The notes beneath the pieces were generated by a model, which searched no databases, was not told where the DNA came from, and worked only from the letters and a program-made list of their open reading frames with translations. Made by a program: the position numbers and the translations under genes. Of a stretch of 64,000 nt of DNA, positions 7,848 to 15,942 are shown in pieces (the first letter of the stretch is position 1; each line of letters begins with the position of its first letter). Where the stretch lies: positions 496,001-560,000 of the forward strand of contig CANGIY010000001.1 in assembly GCA_947454235.1 (NCBI GenBank). Direction: 5' to 3'. This stretch comes from Chitinophagaceae bacterium (GTDB lineage Bacteria > Bacteroidota > Bacteroidia > Chitinophagales > Chitinophagaceae).

Positions 7848-9110
7848 ATGGATATTTCCCATTTATTGATATACATCTTCGGATGCATACTCCTTATCGG
7901 TTTTTTTGCCGGTACCGAGATTGCATTTATTTCAGCGAATAAGCTCAATATCGAGTTGCGCAAAAAGCAAGGTAGCTTCTCGGGTAAGATTGTTGCCCGC
8001 TTTATGGAAAACCCATCAGAGTTCATTGGTACTGCGTTGGTGGGGGTGAATGTGTTGTTGGTTATTTACGGTGTGCTTACCTCGCAGGCTACTCAAAAGC
8101 TGCTCGATTACTTTCATATCACCCTTTCAGAATACCCTAAACTGGCTATTGATACGCTTTTGGCAACGATTGTCATTCTGATATTCGCTGAGTTTTTACC
8201 TAAGGCGGTATTCAGGAGTAAGGCAGAAACGGTGCTGGCGCTGTTCAGTGTGCCTATGTGGCTCATGTACTACATCTTTTACCCGGTTGCAAAAATTTTC
8301 GTTTCTATCTCTGAATTTATTCTCAAATACTTGCTGAATGTGCGCATCAAGGAAAACAAACAAGTGTTCAACCGTATTGATCTTGAAGTGTTTGTAAAGC
8401 AAAGTTTGCACGGTCACGACAATGAAAATAGTGAGGTGAATACCGAGTTATTTGAAAATGCGCTTTACCTCGTGAATGTTAAAATCAGGAAGTGCATGGT
8501 TCCGCGTAATGAAGTAGAGGCAGTTGATATTACTTCGACGCTGGAGGAAGTGAGGAAGAAATTCATTGCAACCAAGCTGTCTAAAATAATCGTTTACGAC
8601 GATTCTATCGATAACATCAAGGGTTATATCCATCATCTTGATCTGAACCGTAAACCAGCCTCAATCAAGGAAATTTTGCACAGTATTTCCGCGGTTCCTG
8701 AGGCTATGAGTGCGGTTGATTTAATGAATCAGTTTACGCGCGAGCGCAAAAGTATTGCCTGGGTAGTTGATGAATTTGGTGGTACAGCGGGCATAGTTAC
8801 AATGGAAGATGTGCTCGAAGAAATTTTCGGCGACATCAATGACGAATATGATGTTGAAGAGTTTGTAGAGAAACAACTGGCGGAAAACGAATACATATTC
8901 TCAGGTCGTCTTGAATTGGATTATCTCAATGAGAAATATGATTTTGATTTTGCTACTGGTGAATCGGAAACACTTTCCGGGTACATCATTTCAGGTCACG
9001 AGCAGATCCCGAAAATCAACGAGCAGATTATTTTAGGTCAATACGAATTTGATATTTTATTGGTGACCGATACGCGTATCGAGACCGTGAAAATGAAAGT
9101 ACTTAAATAG
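7848..9110 (+). CDS. CNNM/CorC (hemolysin-family, GldE-like) membrane protein
   Basis: From the ATG at 7848 the protein has 420 residues. The frame is open 18 codons further up, but the promoter overlaps that part. Domains in order: a DUF21/CNNM membrane domain with about four hydrophobic segments (LLIYIFGCILLIGFFAGTEI, FIGTALVGVNVLLVIYGVLT, AIDTLLATIVILIFAEFLP and a long one after it). Then comes a CBS pair that includes WVVDEFGGTAGIVTMEDVLE, and a C-terminal CorC/HlyC domain. CNNM/CorC proteins are linked to divalent cation (Mg2+) transport. In gliding Bacteroidota a close relative is GldE, so GldE is an alternative name; no other gld gene is adjacent. It is followed after 8 bp by the 3-HAO gene, an apparent operon. 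Confidence 0.85.
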   Translation: MDISHLLIYIFGCILLIGFFAGTEIAFISANKLNIELRKKQGSFSGKIVARFMENPSEFIGTALVGVNVLLVIYGVLTSQATQKLLDYFHITLSEYPKLAIDTLLATIVILIFAEFLPKAVFRSKAETVLALFSVPMWLMYYIFYPVAKIFVSISEFILKYLLNVRIKENKQVFNRIDLEVFVKQSLHGHDNENSEVNTELFENALYLVNVKIRKCMVPRNEVEAVDITSTLEEVRKKFIATKLSKIIVYDDSIDNIKGYIHHLDLNRKPASIKEILHSISAVPEAMSAVDLMNQFTRERKSIAWVVDEFGGTAGIVTMEDVLEEIFGDINDEYDVEEFVEKQLAENEYIFSGRLELDYLNEKYDFDFATGESETLSGYIISGHEQIPKINEQIILGQYEFDILLVTDTRIETVKMKVLK

Positions 9111-9118
9111 ATAAAACT

Positions 9119-9643
9119 ATGCCAGTTCAGCGCCCTTTTAATTTGAAGCAGTGGATAAGCGATAACCGCCACCTGCTGAAACCCCCTGTAGGGAATAAGA
9201 ATGTGTACCACGATGCCGGCGATTTTATTGTGATGGTTGTTGGTGGCCCAAACAGCAGGAAAGATTTTCATTACAACGAAACCGAAGAGTTGTTTTATCA
9301 GTTGGAAGGTGATGTATCGGTAAAGATTCAGGAAGACGGCAAGATTGTTGAAATTCCTATTAAGGAAGGCGACATGTGGTTGCTGCCGGGTAAAACACCG
9401 CACTCGCCACAAAGAGGTCCCAATACTATTGGTTTAGTGATAGAGAAGAAACGCGCCAACGAAATGGATGGCTTTTTCTGGTTTTGCGAATCGTGCGGAG
9501 ATAAGTTGCATGAAGAATATGTAAACGTAGCTGATATTGTTTCGCAATTGCCGCCGCTGATGCAGGCTTTCTATGAAAATGTTGATAAACGTACCTGCAA
9601 GAAGTGCGGTGCAATAATGGAGCCGCCAAAGCCGGTGCAATAG
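9119..9643 (+). CDS. nbaC: 3-hydroxyanthranilate 3,4-dioxygenase
   Basis: A 174-residue cupin that opens the ring of 3-hydroxyanthranilate on the kynurenine route to quinolinate and NAD. The iron ligands H51, E57 and H95 fall at exactly the positions known for the bacterial enzyme, and R47 and R99, which bind the substrate carboxylate, are present. The C-terminal rubredoxin-like metal site has both pairs: C123-x2-C126 and C160-x2-C163. It is complete and should be active in the cytoplasm. It starts 8 bp after the CorC-like gene and ends before a bidirectional terminator. No other kynurenine-pathway gene lies in the window. Confidence 0.95.
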   Translation: MPVQRPFNLKQWISDNRHLLKPPVGNKNVYHDAGDFIVMVVGGPNSRKDFHYNETEELFYQLEGDVSVKIQEDGKIVEIPIKEGDMWLLPGKTPHSPQRGPNTIGLVIEKKRANEMDGFFWFCESCGDKLHEEYVNVADIVSQLPPLMQAFYENVDKRTCKKCGAIMEPPKPVQ

Positions 9644-9667
9644 TGATTGAAAAAATATTATAAACTG

Positions 9668-9717
9668 AAAAAGGCTCCGTTCTCGGAGCCTTTTTCTTTA
9701 CCTTATGAAAATAATAC
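9668..9717 (-). ncRNA. Small RNA cassette A (terminator shared with nbaC)
   Basis: Predicted minus-strand transcript of about 50 bases. The promoter is TTG at 9751-9753, a 19 bp spacer and TACATTTG at 9724-9731 (minus strand). The transcript would then run through a segment conserved with cassettes B and C (element at 9701-9731) and end in the stem GGCTCCG/CGGAGCC with loop AGAA and a T run. The same hairpin (9668-9695, plus-strand arms AAAAAGGCTCCG and CGGAGCCTTTTT) can also terminate nbaC from the other side. The stem differs completely from that of B and C, yet the upstream element is kept. There is no start codon in the conserved part. I did not recognise a known RNA family. Confidence 0.55.
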
Positions 9718-9910
9718 CCACCACAAATGTAGTGAAGCATTTTCGTTTAACAATATTTGTTTTGTAAATAAAGTGAGAAATCTATTACATGCCAAGGGCG
9801 CAGTCAATCATGGTGTTATCTACTTTAGAATGTCTACTATCGGTTGGTAAGCTGCATTTGGTGGTTGAGATTAACCAGGCAACAAAAGGAGATTAACTGG
9901 AAGTTTGGGC

Positions 9911-9969
9911 AAAAAAAAAGACCTCGATAAGAATATCGAAGCCTTATTTACACCTTATGAAAAATATAC
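9911..9969 (-). ncRNA. Small RNA cassette B
   Basis: Predicted minus-strand transcript of about 58 bases. The promoter is TTG at 10003-10005, a 19 bp spacer and TACTTTTG at 9976-9983. The element at 9953-9983 matches cassette A (a few differences) and C (two differences). The intrinsic terminator has stem CTTCGATA/TATCGAGG (plus-strand arms 9922-9929 and 9934-9941), then nine T on the minus strand (9919-9911). No protein start is found in it. The 62 bases at 9912-9973 are identical to 10199-10260 in cassette C. Confidence 0.6.
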
Positions 9970-10198
9970 CCACCACAAAAGTAGAGCGCAAATTTGTTTC
10001 TGCAAAACTTTTTTTGTTCTGGGTGGTTTAATTTTTTACACCATGGTATAGTTAAAATCTATAGTGTATAGTAAATGCTTGAAAATGATGTTTTTAGAAT
10101 TGTGTTGCTCCCTTGAAATAATTGCGACGATTTTGTTGGAAGCTGGGGAAAAGAATCAGTTGCGATCGAATAAGATGGAAGCGTGTTGCGAATTGGGC

Positions 10199-10256
10199 AA
10201 AAAAAAGACCTCGATAAGAATATCGAAGCCTTATTTACACCTTATGAAAAATATAC
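10199..10256 (-). ncRNA. Small RNA cassette C
   Basis: Predicted minus-strand transcript of about 57 bases. The promoter is TTG at 10292-10294, a 21 bp spacer and TACTTTTG at 10263-10270. It ends in the same stem as cassette B (plus-strand arms 10209-10216 and 10221-10228) followed by eight T. It is downstream of, and on the same strand as, the lipoprotein gene that ends at 10408, but it has its own promoter and no gene follows it on this strand. It should therefore be a free-standing RNA and not a leader. Confidence 0.6.
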
Positions 10257-10407
10257 CCACATCAAAAGTACAACATCACAATACCCGTTTCCAAATCATT
10301 TTTGTTAAATGAAAGTTATTGTATTCAAGGGTATTGATATTCAGTCTCATTTGGTTGGAAATTAGTTAAATGGTAGTTAAGCGGCGCGCTTTTGTTATAG
10401 TGAAAAA

Positions 10408-11298
10408 TTAAATCTTAGTCAGTTTAAACTGTTTCCAGGTCTTGGTTGTGAGGTACATATGTGCCCACGGGCTCTCGGGTTGGCGATTTCTTACAGAGCC
10501 ACCGCCTCCACCCATTCTCGAGTTTATTCCGGCGTTGCCCATTGAACTTCTACCTCCCATGTTGTTACCCATACTCTGATTTGCGTTATCGGTATTTTCC
10601 TTGGGTGCTTTCATGCCTTTCACCTCATAGCACACTGAAATAGCCTTGCCATATTCGGCATCGGTAAGTTGTGCTTTACCGAAAATGGCTTTAAATGGTA
10701 TTGCGGCTTCCCATACGTAGTCGTTGAACTTATCTATACTTGAGCGCACCTGAATTCCACACTCGTTATTTTGCCCAACCACAAAGCCGCCGTGGCATTG
10801 AGGGAAGCCTTCTAGCGATAATTGTGTAGCTTGTTCTTTTGCTGTTTTAATGTTTTTAGCCAAAGTGCGCGCACTGCCTCCTGGTGATTCTTTTGAGCCC
10901 TTTTCCAAAGAAGTTAGGTCCAGTTCACTATTAGTATTGGGAAGGGGGTAATTTATTGAAAAAGAGATGTTTTTGCCCCCACCGGTATCAATAGAGACGA
11001 TCATGCCCATTTTCAAAATTTTCATTTGGGTCATTTCGTCACCTGTTTCCATGGTAATGTACAAGTAACTCTCATTATTTGCCGTAGCATAACCAATTTT
11101 TGCCTTACTGTCGTAGTTAGGGTAGGGCGATGGCCAGTCGAGGTTAGAGCCGTCTATGGTGATAGGCGTGGCTTGCCAGGTGCCGGGCATTATGTTTTTG
11201 GCGTTCTTTTCTTTAATCGTTTTACAACCGGATGCTGTTAATAAAAGAAAAGTTGCTGATGCCGCCATCAACAACTGTTTCGATGAAAATATGTTCAT
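10408..11298 (-). CDS. Lipoprotein with a CBM9/DOMON-like domain and Gly/Met-rich segment
   Basis: A 296-residue lipoprotein of no named family. The N-terminal signal ends in the lipobox LTASGC, so it should be anchored in a membrane facing the periplasm or surface. Residues from about 38 (WQATPITIDGSNLDWPSPYP) to 225 resemble carbohydrate-binding family 9/DOMON-type beta sandwiches. These begin with IDGxxxDW, then a GYATANNESYLYITME strand pair, and close with WEAAIPFKAIF. From about 238 to 275 comes a low-complexity stretch rich in Gly, Met, Asn and Ser (SMGNNMGGRSSMGN, MGGGGGS), then a short conserved-looking tail. The ligand is unknown. It lies 32 bp downstream of the NHL/T9SS gene and is probably in its operon. 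Confidence 0.7.
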   Translation of the reverse strand: MNIFSSKQLLMAASATFLLLTASGCKTIKEKNAKNIMPGTWQATPITIDGSNLDWPSPYPNYDSKAKIGYATANNESYLYITMETGDEMTQMKILKMGMIVSIDTGGGKNISFSINYPLPNTNSELDLTSLEKGSKESPGGSARTLAKNIKTAKEQATQLSLEGFPQCHGGFVVGQNNECGIQVRSSIDKFNDYVWEAAIPFKAIFGKAQLTDAEYGKAISVCYEVKGMKAPKENTDNANQSMGNNMGGRSSMGNAGINSRMGGGGGSVRNRQPESPWAHMYLTTKTWKQFKLTKI

Positions 11299-11330
11299 TT
11301 TACAATTTGTAGTGCTAAAAAAGTTTGAAG

Positions 11331-12641
11331 TTATCGTTTTTCTACTGATTGAGTTGCGACCACGATATTTCCCGAATGCACTTGTATAAAGTATTGTCCG
11401 GTAGGGAAACTGGTTAAGTCAAGTGTTGTTTTTGGATTCGCTGCTTGTTCCAGAATAGTAATGCCGGTAGTGCTGACAATTTTAATGTTGTCTCCGGCCT
11501 TAAATGCGGGATATTCTATTGTTATTTTATCACTGGTAGGGTTGGGGTACGCAGCTAAAGTTGCCGCATTTTCAAGTATGTGCGTTTCAGTGGTTGAAGG
11601 TGTTATTTTTCTAATCAACGAGTTGCGCGTGTCGGCAACAGCTATATTATTGCTGTTTAAAATTGCTAGTCCGGTAGGTGAATTGATAGTCGCCCACAAA
11701 GCCGGACCGCCATCGCCACTGTAACCCGCTGTGCCAGTACCGGTAACCGTACTTATAATCCCAAACGTATCAACTTTCCGAATCTTATTATTGCCTTGTT
11801 CGCAAATGTAGATATTGCCAATATTGTCAACCTTAACGTCTGTTGGGCTGTTCAAGGTGGTCGCTGTTGCGGCTACTCCATCTACATTCGCACTTGCTGC
11901 AGGGTTGCCTGCTATAGTTGAGATAATGCCACGCGGAGTCACTTTTCTAATAACATTATTGAACTGGTCGGCGATATAAATGTTATTGTTTTGGTCGCTG
12001 CAAATTCCGGCAGGTACATTGAGTGGCGTTGATAACGCAATGCTATCAGTAGCTACATACCCGGTTGAGCCGTTGCCTGCAAATTTTCTTATACGCCCTG
12101 CAGTATCTACCTTGTAAATGTGCTGGTCGTCGGAAGCAATGTAAAGAACTCCATTCTGGTCAAAAGTCACAGCTATCGGTCTGCTGATATTGGCACTGGT
12201 TGCAGGAACGCTGTCAGTGGTAGCAGCGCCGCCCCCTGCTACATCAGTGATGCTCACTCCAGGAACAATTTTTCTCACTTTACGATAACCTGAAACAGCT
12301 ACATAAATGTTGCCTGAATTGACCGCTATGCCTCGAGGCATGAAAAGGTACGCGCTCGTTGGGGTTACACCATTTGTTGTGTCGGTACCTCCCCCGGCAA
12401 TTACATTGATAATGCCTGAAGTGTTGACTCTTCTTATTGTTGAATTGTTGATGTCGGAAATGTAAAGGTTACCTGCAAAGTCGTAAGCAATTGATACAGG
12501 CGCATTAAGTGCTGCCGCTGTAGCCGCTACGCCTTCTCCTGCCGAGCCTACAAGTCTGTTACCTGCGTACCGTGCAATGTGTTGTGCGTGTGCACTTCCA
12601 ACGCAAAGTGCAAGTAAAATAATGGCTAATGTTTTTTTCAT
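11331..12641 (-). CDS. NHL-repeat beta-propeller protein with T9SS sorting domain
   Basis: A 436-residue exported protein. It has a signal peptide (MKKTLAIILLALCVGSAHAQ), then about five to six NHL-type propeller blades. Each has a phrase like NIYISDINNSTIRRV or GVLYIASDDQHIYKV, followed by GIIsTIAGnG. The C-terminal segment from about 355 (AAYPNPTSDKITIEY ... GQYFIQVHSG) is a type A T9SS sorting domain, so the protein should leave through the type IX system and be attached to or released from the cell surface. NHL propellers usually bind proteins or nucleic acids. A related protein is at 61008-62870. Confidence 0.88.
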   Translation of the reverse strand: MKKTLAIILLALCVGSAHAQHIARYAGNRLVGSAGEGVAATAAALNAPVSIAYDFAGNLYISDINNSTIRRVNTSGIINVIAGGGTDTTNGVTPTSAYLFMPRGIAVNSGNIYVAVSGYRKVRKIVPGVSITDVAGGGAATTDSVPATSANISRPIAVTFDQNGVLYIASDDQHIYKVDTAGRIRKFAGNGSTGYVATDSIALSTPLNVPAGICSDQNNNIYIADQFNNVIRKVTPRGIISTIAGNPAASANVDGVAATATTLNSPTDVKVDNIGNIYICEQGNNKIRKVDTFGIISTVTGTGTAGYSGDGGPALWATINSPTGLAILNSNNIAVADTRNSLIRKITPSTTETHILENAATLAAYPNPTSDKITIEYPAFKAGDNIKIVSTTGITILEQAANPKTTLDLTSFPTGQYFIQVHSGNIVVATQSVEKR

Positions 12642-12780
12642 AACCCTGATATAACGCTGTAAAACTAATAAATACAGTGCTTTTTTGCGTGATGGTACTT
12701 AGTTCATTCTTGAAAGCCGGTTAGTCGGGGTGTTATAGATTTTACAAATGTTGTTTGGGTTAATTTAAATAAGGTTTGCC

Positions 12781-12810
12781 TGGAAACTTTTGTTTCAAAA
12801 AATGTTTCCA
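12781..12810. promoter_or_regulatory. Probable TetR operator over the efflux promoter
   Basis: Outer inverted repeat TGGAAAC (12781-12787) / GTTTCCA (12804-12810), with an inner one GAAAC-TTTT-GTTTC at 12783-12796. It spans the -33 box and abuts the -7 box of the tetR promoter. This is the position expected for autorepression by the TetR protein encoded just downstream. Confidence 0.6.
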
Positions 12811-12818
12811 TAGTTTTG
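12788..12818 (+). promoter_or_regulatory. Promoter of the tetR-efflux operon
   Basis: TTTTG at 12788-12792, an 18 bp spacer and TAGTTTTG at 12811-12818. The ATG at 12827 follows 8 bp later, which decides that start over the ATG at 12776 lying upstream of the promoter. Confidence 0.65.
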
Positions 12819-12826
12819 CGGTCGAA

Positions 12827-13450
12827 ATGGAAATTCTGGAAAAAATATTGAGCACATCTGCCGAGTTATTCGCGCAATACGGGTTCAAGACCATTACCAT
12901 GGATGATATCTCCAGGAGAGCAGGCATTTCTAAGAAAACACTCTACCAGCACTACTCCAACAAGGAAGAGGTGGTAAACGAATCAATAGCTTGGTATAAA
13001 AACCAAATGACGGCTCAATGTCATGGAATATTGGGAGGGGCTGCAAATGCGGTTGAAGCTATGGTGAAGATTATTGCGTTCTTTGATGCCAATCACAGGA
13101 ATATCAATCCGACTGCTATGATTGAACTCAATAAGTTTTATCCTGATGCATTTCGCACTTTCAGAAAGTTGATTGAAGAAGATGTTGAAATGATGAAGGC
13201 GAACATTGAGCAGGGAATTCAAGAAGGGTATTACCGACCTGAACTTGACGCAGACCTCATGGCACGATACCGAATGGAGACTTCGCTGTTGGTGTTTCAA
13301 CCGAATTTAATGGTGAACGATCGGGCTAAATTTATTCAGGTGCTCATGGATGTGAACGAACACTTCATGTATGGCCTGATGACAGTACGGGGCATTGAAC
13401 TTTACAAAGAATACAAAACTAAGTACATTAATACAAAAATTGCAATATGA
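12827..13450 (+). CDS. TetR/AcrR-family transcriptional regulator
   Basis: A 207-residue one-component repressor. The N-terminal helix-turn-helix is classical: ITMDDISRRAGISKKTLYQHY at about residues 25-45, preceded by ILSTSAELFAQYGFKT. The larger C-terminal part is the variable ligand-binding and dimer domain. Its stop overlaps the start of the TolC gene by four bases (ATGA), so it is the first gene of the efflux operon. It should bind the inverted repeat at 12781-12810, repressing its own operon until a drug or metabolite binds. The inducer is not predictable. Confidence 0.92.
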   Translation: MEILEKILSTSAELFAQYGFKTITMDDISRRAGISKKTLYQHYSNKEEVVNESIAWYKNQMTAQCHGILGGAANAVEAMVKIIAFFDANHRNINPTAMIELNKFYPDAFRTFRKLIEEDVEMMKANIEQGIQEGYYRPELDADLMARYRMETSLLVFQPNLMVNDRAKFIQVLMDVNEHFMYGLMTVRGIELYKEYKTKYINTKIAI

Positions 13451-14805
13451 GGCAATTCCGACTTTTAATATTATCAGTTTTATTACCAACAATCCAGTCT
13501 TCAGCACAGGAGGCATTGCACCTTAGTTTGGGTGATTGCCTTGATATGGCAGTCAAAACAAGTACAGATGCCCGAAATGCGAAATTGGATATCCAGATTC
13601 AGGAGGCGCAGAACAAGCAAACGATTGCTTTGGCATATCCGCATGTAAACGCCAAGGCTGATTTGAACTACTTCTACTTGCCTACTATGAGCTTTGCCGA
13701 TGCATCAACTTTTGATTTCACCGGATCGCTTCATTTACCTAAGGGACAATATGTAGCTTCGTTCCAGTTTATGCTGCCTTATGGTGCTGATGCATCAATC
13801 ACAACTAGTCAGGTGCTTTTTGATGGTGCGCTTACAATTGCCGTAAAAGCAAGAAATGCTGTACTGGATTTAGCTAAGCATAAGTCTGAAATGACGGAAG
13901 AGGCAGTGAGGTACAATGTTTCTAAAACGTACTACAGTGTTGCAATTGCCCAGAAGCAATTTAAGATAGTATCGGCGTCTCTGGCTACAATGCGCTCAAT
14001 GGAAAGAGAGCAAAAGCAATATTATGCTACAGGTTTTATTGAGAAGCTTGACTGGGAACGTATTGCAGTGATGGCAAACAATCTGGCGACAGATAGTATT
14101 AAGTTTGCTAACATGATGGCAGTTGCTGATATAGGTTTGAAATTTCTGATTGGCGTTGCCCCTACTACCGAAATTGTACTCACCGATACTGCTTTCGAAG
14201 ATAAAAGGCAAGAAGCACTTGACTTGGTGACCATGACCGGAAACTATGATGATTTGCCAATGATTAAAGTACTCAATTCAGCCATCACGCTCAATGAGTA
14301 TAATCTTAAAAGGTATAAAATGAGTGCCCTGCCGTCATTGGCTGCATTCTGGGCTTATGGCAATAACTATGGCAATTTCACCTTCGATAAATTGATGCAC
14401 CTGAACCGATTTGAAGCCAATTCAACAGTTGGTTTACAATTGAATATGCCAATCTTCAACGGTTTTCAACGCAAGTTTCAAATTAAAGAATCAAAGTTGA
14501 ATATCGACAAGGCGAAGAACTCATTAGAAGGATATAAAACGCTTGTTGATTTTCAGACACAACAGGCAAAATTCAACATCAGCAATGCAGTTTTACAATT
14601 CCAAAACCAGAAAAGAAATCTCGAACTTTCTAAAGAGGTATTGGACTTGTCTTCAAAGAAATACAAGGCAGGGGTAGGTAGTAGCATTGAGGTCACTCAG
14701 GCGCAGCAAGGTTTGTTACAATCGCAAAACAACTACTTCTCAGCACTAATGGACCTTATAAGTGCCGAAATTGAATTGAAAAAAGTAATGGGATTAATCA
14801 AGTAA
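13447..14805 (+). CDS. TolC-family outer-membrane efflux channel
   Basis: A 452-residue outer-membrane factor. A signal peptide (MRQFRLLILSVLLPTIQSSAQ) precedes two outer-membrane efflux (OEP) repeats. These are long amphipathic coiled-coil regions around residues 25-240 and 260-450, for example LSLGDCLDMAVKTSTDARNA at the start of the first repeat. GVGSSIEVTQAQQGLLQSQN near the end is typical of TolC family members. The trimer forms the outer-membrane exit duct for the adaptor and pump encoded next. The four-base overlap with tetR suggests translational coupling. Confidence 0.92.
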   Translation: MRQFRLLILSVLLPTIQSSAQEALHLSLGDCLDMAVKTSTDARNAKLDIQIQEAQNKQTIALAYPHVNAKADLNYFYLPTMSFADASTFDFTGSLHLPKGQYVASFQFMLPYGADASITTSQVLFDGALTIAVKARNAVLDLAKHKSEMTEEAVRYNVSKTYYSVAIAQKQFKIVSASLATMRSMEREQKQYYATGFIEKLDWERIAVMANNLATDSIKFANMMAVADIGLKFLIGVAPTTEIVLTDTAFEDKRQEALDLVTMTGNYDDLPMIKVLNSAITLNEYNLKRYKMSALPSLAAFWAYGNNYGNFTFDKLMHLNRFEANSTVGLQLNMPIFNGFQRKFQIKESKLNIDKAKNSLEGYKTLVDFQTQQAKFNISNAVLQFQNQKRNLELSKEVLDLSSKKYKAGVGSSIEVTQAQQGLLQSQNNYFSALMDLISAEIELKKVMGLIK

Positions 14806-14821
14806 AAAATATTTAGTGTAT

Positions 14822-15910
14822 ATGAAACGCTTAATCTATATGTCATTCGCAGTCGCAGTAGTTTTTACTTCTTGCGAAGGCAAAAAATCGCCTGCTGAAG
14901 AGTTGGCAAAGCTGAAGGCAGACAAAGCCAAAATTGAAGCCCGCATTTCAGAGCTTGAAAAGGGCAAAAAAGAAACGGGTAAAATAACACCTGTTTCGGT
15001 GGCGGCTGTAAAGCCTGAATTATTCAACGGTCTTATTGAAGTTCAGTCAGAAATCAAGGGTGAACAAAACATTCTTGTAACGGCACAGGCTCCCGGTAAA
15101 ATCACTGCCGTAAACGTTAGGGTAGGTCAGAGGGTATCAAAGGGGCAAGTGCTTGCACAATTGGATGCCAGCCCTATTGAACAACAAATAGAAGGGGTTC
15201 AAACGAATCTAAACCTTCTTAAGTCGTTGTACGAAAAGCAAAAACTGCTTTGGGACCAGAATATCGGTTCTGAAGTACAGTTATTGAGTGCTAAGACCAA
15301 CTACGAGTCTGCTCAAAAATCACTTGCAGCGTTAAGAGCTCAGCGCGAGATGTACAGGGTCGTTTCATCGATCAATGGTACAGTTGATAATGTGGGAATG
15401 AAGGTGGGTGAGATGAGCGCTCCGGGTATGTCTGGTATTCACATTGTCAACTACGACCAGTTAAAAGCTGAAGCGCAATTGGGTGAAAACTATCTGGGCA
15501 AAGTGAAAGAAGGCGACAAAGTGTTGATTGAATTGCCAACGATTCATGATTCTGTAAAGACTTCTTTGACCTACGTTGCACAATCTATCAATACGCTTTC
15601 AAGAACGTTTGGCGTTGAAGTGAAACTCAATTCTAGTTCAAAACTGCACCCTAATATGAGTTGCGTGATGAAAATCGCCAACTACACCAATGAAAAAGCA
15701 TTGGTGGTGCCTGTGGGTGTGATTCAGAAAATCAATGATGCCTCAATTGTTTATGTTGCTGATGGCGACGCCGCAAAAGCAGTGAAGGTAACCACAGGTC
15801 GTATTTCAAATGGCAGGGTTGAAGTGTTAACCGGGCTTAAAGAAGGCGATAAAGTGATTGTAGCGGGATACGAAGAAATTGAAAACGGAACAAAAATTTC
15901 CGTTCAATAA
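14822..15910 (+). CDS. RND efflux periplasmic adaptor (HlyD/AcrA-type) lipoprotein
   Basis: A 362-residue membrane-fusion protein. I start at the ATG 14822; a GTG two codons earlier is in frame but gives a poorer leader. The leader ends in the lipobox VVFTSC (Cys18), so it is lipid-anchored like AcrA. An N-terminal charged coiled-coil (ELAKLKADKAKIEARISELE) precedes the biotinyl-lipoyl half-motif APGKITAVNVRVGQRVSKGQ. Then come the alpha-hairpin (IEGVQTNLNLLKSLYEKQ), a second lipoyl half (INGTVDNVGMKVGEMSAPG), a beta barrel and the membrane-proximal domain (TGLKEGDKVIVAG). It bridges the pump and TolC in the periplasm. Confidence 0.93.
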   Translation: MKRLIYMSFAVAVVFTSCEGKKSPAEELAKLKADKAKIEARISELEKGKKETGKITPVSVAAVKPELFNGLIEVQSEIKGEQNILVTAQAPGKITAVNVRVGQRVSKGQVLAQLDASPIEQQIEGVQTNLNLLKSLYEKQKLLWDQNIGSEVQLLSAKTNYESAQKSLAALRAQREMYRVVSSINGTVDNVGMKVGEMSAPGMSGIHIVNYDQLKAEAQLGENYLGKVKEGDKVLIELPTIHDSVKTSLTYVAQSINTLSRTFGVEVKLNSSSKLHPNMSCVMKIANYTNEKALVVPVGVIQKINDASIVYVADGDAAKAVKVTTGRISNGRVEVLTGLKEGDKVIVAGYEEIENGTKISVQ

Positions 15911-15942
15911 GTCGAAACGTTCATTGCATAAAAAGCAAAACA

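Larger units (their letters stand above)
9701..10270 (-). repeat. Threefold promoter-plus-leader repeat
   Basis: A 31-base element occurs at 9701-9731, 9953-9983 and 10240-10270, about 250-290 bp apart. On the minus strand it starts with TAnnTTTG and ends with CATAAGG. Outside the element and terminators the spacers (for example 9984-10198) are unrelated and A+T-rich. They hold no convincing gene, so the whole 763 bp gap between nbaC and the lipoprotein gene is explained by these cassettes. Confidence 0.75.

Noticed and set aside
9647-10312. Two short plus-strand frames (67 and 82 codons) in the cassette region
   Set aside because: They cross the terminators and repeated elements of the RNA cassettes and have no protein-like composition.
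12776-12826. ATG at 12776 as start of tetR
   Set aside because: The promoter and operator lie between it and the ATG at 12827; TetR proteins do not have this extension.
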